Assembly: GCA_031284105.1 (NCBI GenBank)
Contig: JAITAN010000207.1
Span: 1 to 8,368 of the forward strand
Source of the DNA: Treponema sp.
GTDB taxonomy: Bacteria > Spirochaetota > Spirochaetia > Treponematales > Breznakiellaceae
DNA: 8,368 nt
Reading direction: 5' to 3'
Shown one piece after another: positions 1-4,677 of this stretch. Made by a program: the position numbers and the translations under genes. Numbering within the stretch: the first letter of the stretch is position 1; every line of letters begins with the position of its first letter. The notes under the pieces were generated by a model. That model searched no databases, was not told the DNA's origin, and worked only from the letters and a program-made list of their open reading frames with translations.

Positions 1-1068
1 GACCTTGTGGATGAATTCGGCGCGGACGCGGTGAAGTTTACGCTTGCGTTCCTCTGCGCCCAGGGACAGGATGTTTTGCTTGACAAGGAGTCTTTCAAAT
101 TAGGCTCAAAATTCGTCAATAAGGTGTGGAACGCAAGCCGCTACATTCTGATGAAACTTGAAGGCAGGACCCTTATAGAGAATCCTGCCCTTCTCCCCAT
201 TGACACGTGGATATATTCCCGCCTCAACAACACGGCGAAAACCGTAACCGAAGCCTTTCAGTCGTACCGCTACAATGACGCGGCAAGCGCGGCGTACGAG
301 TATTTCTGGAACGATTTTTGCGACTGGTACGTGGAGGCCACAAAACTATCCCTCATCGCCGCATCCTCGGATGAAGAAAAGAACCGCGCCGCCGCCGTGC
401 TTTTGGATGCGCTTGCGGAATCGCTGCGGCTCCTGCACCCGCTTATCCCCTTTGTTACCGAAGAAATCTACGGGTTTCTGCCTAACACGGAGGGCTTTCT
501 CATCACCGCCGCATATCCCGAATATGACGAAAAAAGAAACGCGCCGGAAGCGGGTTTCACCTTCCTGCAAGAGCTGATCCGTTCTATCCGCACGCTGCGC
601 AGCGAATGCACGGTGCCGCCTGAGAAAAAGGTAAAGACTCTGATCAGGACCGCGGAACAGGGCGGCTTCGGCAAGACGCTTGCTGAAAACACGGAACTCG
701 TAAAGCTGCTTGCAAACGTGGGGGAACTGGAGGTAGAAAGCGCCGGCGATGCGGCAGGCGGAGCGGACGCCGCGCGGAGAAGCCGCCCCAAGCATGCGAT
801 TGGGCTTGCGGGAACCGGTTTTGAGGCTTTTGTGTTCATTGCGGACGCCGTTGATCTTGATTTCCTCAAGCGGAAGTTTTCAAGAGAGCTTGACAAAGAC
901 AGGCAATTTATTGCATCATTAAAGAGTAAACTCTCTAATGAAGACTTTCTCCGCCATGCGCCGGCCGGACTTATTGACGGAGAAAAGCAAAAATTAGAAG
1001 CATCATTAAAACGGGCAGACAAAATAGCGTCCTATATTCGGGATATGGAGCAGGACTCTAGCTCTTGA
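1..1068 (+). CDS. valS: Valyl-tRNA synthetase, C-terminal part (5' end outside window)
   Basis: Class Ia aminoacyl-tRNA synthetase that charges tRNA-Val in the cytoplasm. The reading frame is open from the first base, so the gene begins to the left; the Rossmann core, editing domain and KMSKS loop are not in view. Visible first is the end of the catalytic core (DEFGADAVKFTLA, compare the family's YGADALRFTL, then QGQDVLLD). The helical anticodon-binding domain follows (FVNKVWNASRYILMKLEG, then YNDAASAAYEYFWNDFCDWY and LLHPLIPFVTEEIY). The last 70 or so residues are a charged coiled-coil arm (DLDFLKRKFSRELDKDR to LEASLKRADKIASYIRDM) with the typical APAGLIDGEKQKLEAS motif, as in the ValRS C-terminal tRNA-binding arm. 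The end looks complete and undamaged. GC content is high, 38 of 60 bases at 541-600. A short ORF may overlap its stop codon. Confidence 0.95.
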   Translation, partial: DLVDEFGADAVKFTLAFLCAQGQDVLLDKESFKLGSKFVNKVWNASRYILMKLEGRTLIENPALLPIDTWIYSRLNNTAKTVTEAFQSYRYNDAASAAYEYFWNDFCDWYVEATKLSLIAASSDEEKNRAAAVLLDALAESLRLLHPLIPFVTEEIYGFLPNTEGFLITAAYPEYDEKRNAPEAGFTFLQELIRSIRTLRSECTVPPEKKVKTLIRTAEQGGFGKTLAENTELVKLLANVGELEVESAGDAAGGADAARRSRPKHAIGLAGTGFEAFVFIADAVDLDFLKRKFSRELDKDRQFIASLKSKLSNEDFLRHAPAGLIDGEKQKLEASLKRADKIASYIRDMEQDSSS

Positions 1069-1169
1069 CTTTCTACGTATTCAAGCAGCGATGGGACTAT
1101 TCGGATTCGATTACGGAAGTATCAAAAATCATTGGTGAAGAAAGAGTGGGGATTAAAGATCTGGAATAA
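1065..1169 (+). CDS. Possible 34-codon small protein overlapping the valS stop
   Basis: A TTG codon at 1065 overlaps the valS TGA (TTGA) and is preceded by AGGA at 1052-1055, nine bases away. It opens a frame ending at TAA 1167-1169. The predicted product starts MTFYVFKQRWDYSDSITEVS and ends GEERVGIKDLE. The sequence is protein-like, with aromatic residues and a plausible amphipathic helix, but I do not recognise it. It could be a genuine translationally coupled small gene, the N-terminal stub of a gene cut off by whatever created the following noncoding stretch, or chance. The frame that continues from valS past its stop is also open here for about 46 codons, which weakens the case. Confidence 0.2.
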   Translation: MTFYVFKQRWDYSDSITEVSKIIGEERVGIKDLE

Positions 1170-1246
1170 AGCAAAACCACAAACACTAAAGGCTTTTTTC
1201 CGAAACTAGCCGCGGAGCGAATGTTCGCGTTTGGGGAAAGAGTGGG
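1140..1246. repeat. Direct repeat GAAAGAGTGGG, two copies
   Basis: The 11-base word GAAAGAGTGGG occurs at 1140-1150 and 1236-1246, 96 bases apart. The first copy lies inside the possible small ORF and the second in the noncoding stretch. The flanks differ apart from general purine richness, so this may be chance or the trace of a small duplication. Confidence 0.3.
1163..1201 (+). terminator. AU-rich stem that could end valS transcription
   Basis: GGAATAAAGC (1163-1172) and GCTTTTTTCC (1192-1201) are complementary at nine of ten positions around an 18-20 base A-rich loop. If only the inner AAAGC/GCTTT pairs form, the remaining T's act as a short U-tract. The stem is poor in G and C, so termination would be weak. 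It also overlaps the last codons of the possible small ORF at 1065. It is best read as a candidate only. Confidence 0.2.
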
Positions 1247-1489
1247 AAAAATGTATACACGCGTTTACGACGTGCGTAACGAGAGAGTATAAGGCGGACG
1301 AGGTTTAGAGATACCCATAGTACGTCGGCTAGACCGAATCCCGCTGTTAGCGGGAAGATTGCGGATATGGGAGCGCCTGCCTTGTATGAACAGAGATAGT
1401 GAAACTATTGAAGAAAAGCCGCGGGGAAAGAAGCAGGAAATGAACGCTAGACGGACGATCTGAAACAGCGATCAAGTCTGTATACGTTT
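1202..1489 (+). ncRNA. Candidate structured RNA or degenerate retroelement leader between valS and the HD gene
   Basis: No convincing coding frame exists here on either strand, yet the sequence is dense in pairing elements. GCGA/TCGC closes a 4-base loop at 1217-1228. CCCATA (1314-1319) pairs with TATGGG (1366-1371) and encloses two hairpins: TCGG/CCGA at 1325-1337 and a perfect CCCGCT-GTT-AGCGGG at 1340-1354. AGGCG (1292-1296) can pair outside this with CGCCT (1374-1378). Then come ATAGT-GAA-ACTAT (1396-1408), CCTGC-c-TT (1376-1383) with AAGCAGG (1431-1437), and a nested AGAC/GATC...GATC/GTCT hairpin at about 1450-1479. The CGCCT and CCTGC pairings exclude each other. A multibranch core of this sort fits a group II intron domain I or retroelement leader, a cis-regulatory leader, or a free small RNA. 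I see no intron domain V and no reverse transcriptase. Strand is assumed from the flanking genes. Confidence 0.35.
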
Positions 1490-1500
1490 TATAAGGCGGA
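1288..1500. repeat. Direct repeat TATAAGGCGGA, two copies flanking most of the gap
   Basis: TATAAGGCGGA occurs at 1288-1298 and again at 1490-1500, 202 bases apart. Each copy is preceded by TGTATAC, at 1252-1258 and 1479-1485, but at different distances (36 and 11 bases). The two motifs in the same order could mark an old duplication or insertion with internal rearrangement. I found no terminal inverted repeats between them. The downstream copy supplies the purine-rich AAGG just ahead of the HD gene. Confidence 0.4.
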
Positions 1501-1506
1501 TATAAT
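1478..1506 (+). promoter_or_regulatory. Possible promoter for the HD-kinase operon (perfect -10 box)
   Basis: TATAAT at 1501-1506 matches the sigma-70 -10 consensus exactly. The hexamer 17 bases upstream (CTGTAT, 1478-1483) is a poor -35, and there is no TG extension. Transcription would start near 1513, which is downstream of the TTG start at 1506 and would force use of the ATG at 1521. Promoter and TTG start therefore cannot both serve the same transcript. Confidence 0.3.
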
Positions 1507-2093
1507 TGAATACAGAGGAAATGCTCCGGTTAAAGGGAATCTACCTTGCTCCGTATATGCAGCTTGCGACAGCTCTTATAGGTAAAACACGTGAAGGCGG
1601 CGGAAATATGTTCCGTCACCAGTTTGATACAATGGCGGTGCTGATCGACTATGGGTATATTGATAGCGTGCTGCTCAAAGCTTCATTGGTACACGATATT
1701 CTTGAAGATATCCCTGAATTTAACCATAATTTGCTTATAACTATTGATTATGAAAGTCCAGAGGTATACCAGCTTGTGCTGGAAGTAACACGGCGTCCCG
1801 ACGAGAAGAAATCGAGCTTCCTTACCCGTATACTCAAGGAAGGCTCCGATAACGCCAAAGTTTTAAAAGTTGCAGACCGCATATCAAATATGATTTCTCT
1901 CGGCTTTGTGAATAAGCCGGAGTTTATCGAACGGTATACCAAAGAAACGGTTGATTACATTTTCCCTATTGCCGAACAGATCGATCTCATTATGTTGAAA
2001 GAGCTTGAATCTTTGGTGGAATCCAGAAGAAAATATTCGGAAATCTTTGCAAAAGAAGTAATACATACATTCCATTTTCCAGATAAGGCATGA
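1506..2093 (+). CDS. Small HD-domain phosphohydrolase, likely (p)ppGpp hydrolase
   Basis: A 195-residue cytoplasmic HD-superfamily protein. It resembles the N-terminal hydrolase domain of RelA/SpoT proteins and stand-alone MESH1-type enzymes, which remove pyrophosphate from (p)ppGpp using Mn. Numbered from the TTG start, the conserved set is R29 and H38 (REGGGNMFRHQ), H63-D64 followed by E67-D68 (LVHDILED), and D124 and N128 (KVADRISN). These match the family's R, H, HD, ED and DxxxN positions, and R29 to H38 has the same spacing as in RelA/SpoT. There is no synthetase or regulatory domain and no signal peptide. The start is uncertain: TTG at 1506 follows a stop directly and has AAGG nine bases upstream, while ATG at 1521 would give 190 residues. 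Its stop overlaps the kinase start. The gene is AT-rich, 18 of 60 GC at 1681-1740. Another phosphohydrolase substrate is possible. Confidence 0.85.
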   Translation: MNTEEMLRLKGIYLAPYMQLATALIGKTREGGGNMFRHQFDTMAVLIDYGYIDSVLLKASLVHDILEDIPEFNHNLLITIDYESPEVYQLVLEVTRRPDEKKSSFLTRILKEGSDNAKVLKVADRISNMISLGFVNKPEFIERYTKETVDYIFPIAEQIDLIMLKELESLVESRRKYSEIFAKEVIHTFHFPDKA

Positions 2094-4612
2094 TGAGAAA
2101 AAAAGCGCGGAATTTATTTATCATTGCAATTGGTTGTTTATTTTTCTTTCCGGCTCAAGCATGGCGTACAACCTCTATCAAAATTCCTTTCACGCCCGGA
2201 GAGGAAGCCTTTATAAAAAACCATCCGGTAATAATGGTCGGTGCAAATGCCTCTTTCATGCCCTTTGAAGGTTTTGATGAAGCGGGACGCTACGAAGGCA
2301 TAGTTGCTGATTATCTTGCGCTGATTGAACGGTATACCGGATTACGGTTTGAAATTCAGAAGGGACTTATCTGGTATGAAGCGTACAATAAAGCCTTAAA
2401 CGGGGAGATCGACTTGCTTCCCACGATGGAAAAAAGCAGCGAGAGCGAATTGTTTTTCCTCTTTTCAAAACCGTATTTTAATTTCAGACGGGGAATTATA
2501 ATCAGAAACAACGATACCGGTATAAAGAGTCTCAAAGATTTAAATGGCAAAAACATTGCGGTACAGTTTGAAAGTTCTGAATACGATTATTTAACCGCTT
2601 TGCTTGCGACCGAAACGCGCCTATATTCTTCGATTGAAGAAGCCTTAATTGCGGTTTCAGTGGGTAACGAACTTGCTACTATAGGAAACATCAGTACCGC
2701 GGGCTATTACATTAACCGGAACGGGATTACCAACCTCAAATTCATATTATTAGATGAGAATTCACGGGGGAGCCTCCGTTTCGCCACGCGTAGCGAATAC
2801 CGCGAACTAATAACTATTATTGATAAAGTTATTAGCAATATAACCATGGAAGAGAAACACGCAATTAATAATACATGGATACAGGTTTCCGATACAATAG
2901 ATTATACGCTAATTTTGCAGATCATTTCGATTGTCGCGTTTGTTATTGTTCTTATTTTTACCATTTCAATTTACTGGATTTTCCGTCTCAGGAATGAGAT
3001 TGAAATACGTACGTTTGCCCAAAAGAAAATGGAGCTTGCCAAACAGGACGCCGAAACGGCAAACCGCATAAAATCGAACTTTTTAGCCCGCATGTCGCAC
3101 GAGATACGTACGCCTATGAATGCCGTCATCGGCATGGCTCACCTTATCGGTAAAACCGAAATCACGGCAATGCAGGCTATGTACCTACGGAACATCAATC
3201 AGGCTGCGTCAACTATTTTGGGCATCATCAATGATATTCTGGATTTTTCAAAGATAGAGGCGGGTAAAGCCGAGCTTGAGTACACGTCCTTTAACCTCGA
3301 CGAGTTGCTGCAAAACACCGTCAACATCATCTCCTACCGCGCGAACGAAAAGCGTATCGTATTCAAATTGATACGCGATGCCGCACTCCCTTTTTTCTTC
3401 TATGGCGATCCAAAACGGATCGAACAAGTGCTGCTTAATATTCTCAACAATGCGGTTAAATTCACGAAAGAAGGCGAAGTTGCTTTCTATATCAGAATGA
3501 ACAACATTGCAGCCGATCAGTGTTATATATCGTTTATTATTCAAGACTCTGGAATCGGCATGTCGGAACACCAGATAGAACACCTTTTTGAGCCTTTTTC
3601 TCAGGAAGACGCCAGCATAAACCGGCAGTTCGGGGGTACGGGGCTAGGGCTTTCCATTGTAAAAAACCTTGTTGACCTGATGAATGGCGCCATTACGGTA
3701 CGCAGCATGAAGGGTAAAGGGTCTAGATTTAACATAGATATTCTTTTAAAACAGCATACCGAACCGGAAGAAAAGATGCGGCAACAATTTGCCGAGATTG
3801 CCGCTAAAAATGTGAAGATACTTGTTTGGGAAGGAACTTTCGGCGACGAGCCGATTATAAATGAGAATCTTGCGATTTTGGGTATCAAAAATGAGCGGGT
3901 ATTTTCCGCGGAAGGCGCGCTTGCGCTGCTGGAAGATGCATCGAATAAGGGAAAACCGTTTGAAGTCTTTATTCTGGATTATGACGCTCCGCCTGACAAA
4001 GGCTTTGAGTTTATCGCCGAGACGCGGCGGAATACGCATATTACGATGCCGTTCATCATACTGCTGATTCCCATGACAAGCGAAGAAGAGCATCTCCACG
4101 AATACGAAAGAACTATCGGTATCGGCAAGCCTGTTATTTTTTCAATGCTGTTCAAAGAGTTGTACACGGTACTGCAAGACATGGATGAAAAACGGCCGCC
4201 GGCTGTGCCGGATGCCCGGCCAACCGAACCTCAAGACGGATGCTGCGTGCTTATAGTTGACGATAACGATATTAACAGAACTATTGCCGAAGCGCTGCTT
4301 GAGGCGGAAGGCTTTACCGTGTTTAATGCGGAAAACGGCGATGCGGGCGTTCGTGTTTTTGAGGAGCATATGAATGAAATTGACGCCGTTCTTATGGACC
4401 TGCACATGCCGGGAGGCATAAACGGAAGCGATGCCGCCGAATGTATACGGCGCTTATCCGAAACGGTTCCAATTGCCGCAATGACCGCTGACGTGCTTGA
4501 TGGTGTAAGAGAGGAGTGCGAGCATCACGGTATGCACTATTTTATCAGTAAACCTTTTGATCCGAAAACGTTTGCCGCCCAAGTTCGTTCTATGATGAGA
4601 GTAAACACATGA
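2090..4612 (+). CDS. Hybrid sensor histidine kinase with periplasmic solute-binding domain (BvgS/EvgS-like)
   Basis: An 840-residue inner-membrane hybrid kinase. A signal peptide (about 1-25, ending AQA) precedes one family-3 solute-binding domain (about 37-265; GANASFMPFEGFDEAGRYEG, and EIDLLPTMEKS). One TM helix spans about 273-298. HisKA follows with H337 in MSHEIRTPMNAVIGMAH. The HATPase has an N-box with N450 and N454, DSGIGM at D486 and GGTGLGLS from G515. A first receiver-like domain (about 578-695) keeps D630 (LDYDAP) and a KP motif but has WE where the acidic pair should be. The second receiver (from about 718) is complete: D724-D725, phospho-acceptor D770 (MDLHMP), T799 and K821. 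There is no PAS or Hpt domain. BvgS and EvgS usually have two periplasmic domains; this has one. ATG 2090 overlaps the HD stop (ATGA). ATG 2093 has better spacing from AAGG at 2085-2088 and may be the true start. No separate response regulator is in view. Confidence 0.93.
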   Translation: MMRKKARNLFIIAIGCLFFFPAQAWRTTSIKIPFTPGEEAFIKNHPVIMVGANASFMPFEGFDEAGRYEGIVADYLALIERYTGLRFEIQKGLIWYEAYNKALNGEIDLLPTMEKSSESELFFLFSKPYFNFRRGIIIRNNDTGIKSLKDLNGKNIAVQFESSEYDYLTALLATETRLYSSIEEALIAVSVGNELATIGNISTAGYYINRNGITNLKFILLDENSRGSLRFATRSEYRELITIIDKVISNITMEEKHAINNTWIQVSDTIDYTLILQIISIVAFVIVLIFTISIYWIFRLRNEIEIRTFAQKKMELAKQDAETANRIKSNFLARMSHEIRTPMNAVIGMAHLIGKTEITAMQAMYLRNINQAASTILGIINDILDFSKIEAGKAELEYTSFNLDELLQNTVNIISYRANEKRIVFKLIRDAALPFFFYGDPKRIEQVLLNILNNAVKFTKEGEVAFYIRMNNIAADQCYISFIIQDSGIGMSEHQIEHLFEPFSQEDASINRQFGGTGLGLSIVKNLVDLMNGAITVRSMKGKGSRFNIDILLKQHTEPEEKMRQQFAEIAAKNVKILVWEGTFGDEPIINENLAILGIKNERVFSAEGALALLEDASNKGKPFEVFILDYDAPPDKGFEFIAETRRNTHITMPFIILLIPMTSEEEHLHEYERTIGIGKPVIFSMLFKELYTVLQDMDEKRPPAVPDARPTEPQDGCCVLIVDDNDINRTIAEALLEAEGFTVFNAENGDAGVRVFEEHMNEIDAVLMDLHMPGGINGSDAAECIRRLSETVPIAAMTADVLDGVREECEHHGMHYFISKPFDPKTFAAQVRSMMRVNT

Positions 4613-4614
4613 AA

Positions 4615-4670
4615 TACCGTCCCTCCTTCCACAGTATCATTGATTTTTCTTCCCATACATGGGTACGGTA
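4615..4670 (+). promoter_or_regulatory. Inverted repeats in the short kinase-smc gap
   Basis: The 65 bases between kinase and smc contain TACCGT (4615-4620) and its complement ACGGTA (4665-4670). The stem can extend through CCC/GGG with one bulged T. A competing inner hairpin CCCAT-AC-ATGGG lies at 4652-4663. No T-run follows, so this is not a standard terminator. It ends eight bases before the smc ATG, which has no clear Shine-Dalgarno sequence, so an effect on smc translation is possible but unproven. Confidence 0.3.
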
Positions 4671-4677
4671 GCTGTGC

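Noticed and set aside
1236..1250. GAAAGAGTGGGA resembles a piece of the c-di-GMP-I riboswitch
   Set aside because: The other conserved blocks of that riboswitch are absent and the surrounding pairing does not match.
1325..1345. GACCGAATCCCGC resembles a tRNA T-arm
   Set aside because: No acceptor, D or anticodon stem at the right spacing; the bases belong to two simple hairpins.
1416..1440. GGGGAAAGAAGCAGG resembles the SRP RNA apical loop
   Set aside because: The flanks do not form the SRP helix 8 and the loop bases differ from consensus.
1252..1500. Group II intron (GTGCG at 1272-1276 resembles a 5' boundary, and a hairpin near 1450-1479 resembles domain VI)
   Set aside because: No 34-base domain V hairpin with its catalytic triad, no reverse transcriptase and no convincing exon-binding pairing. 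Kept only as one explanation of the structured region.
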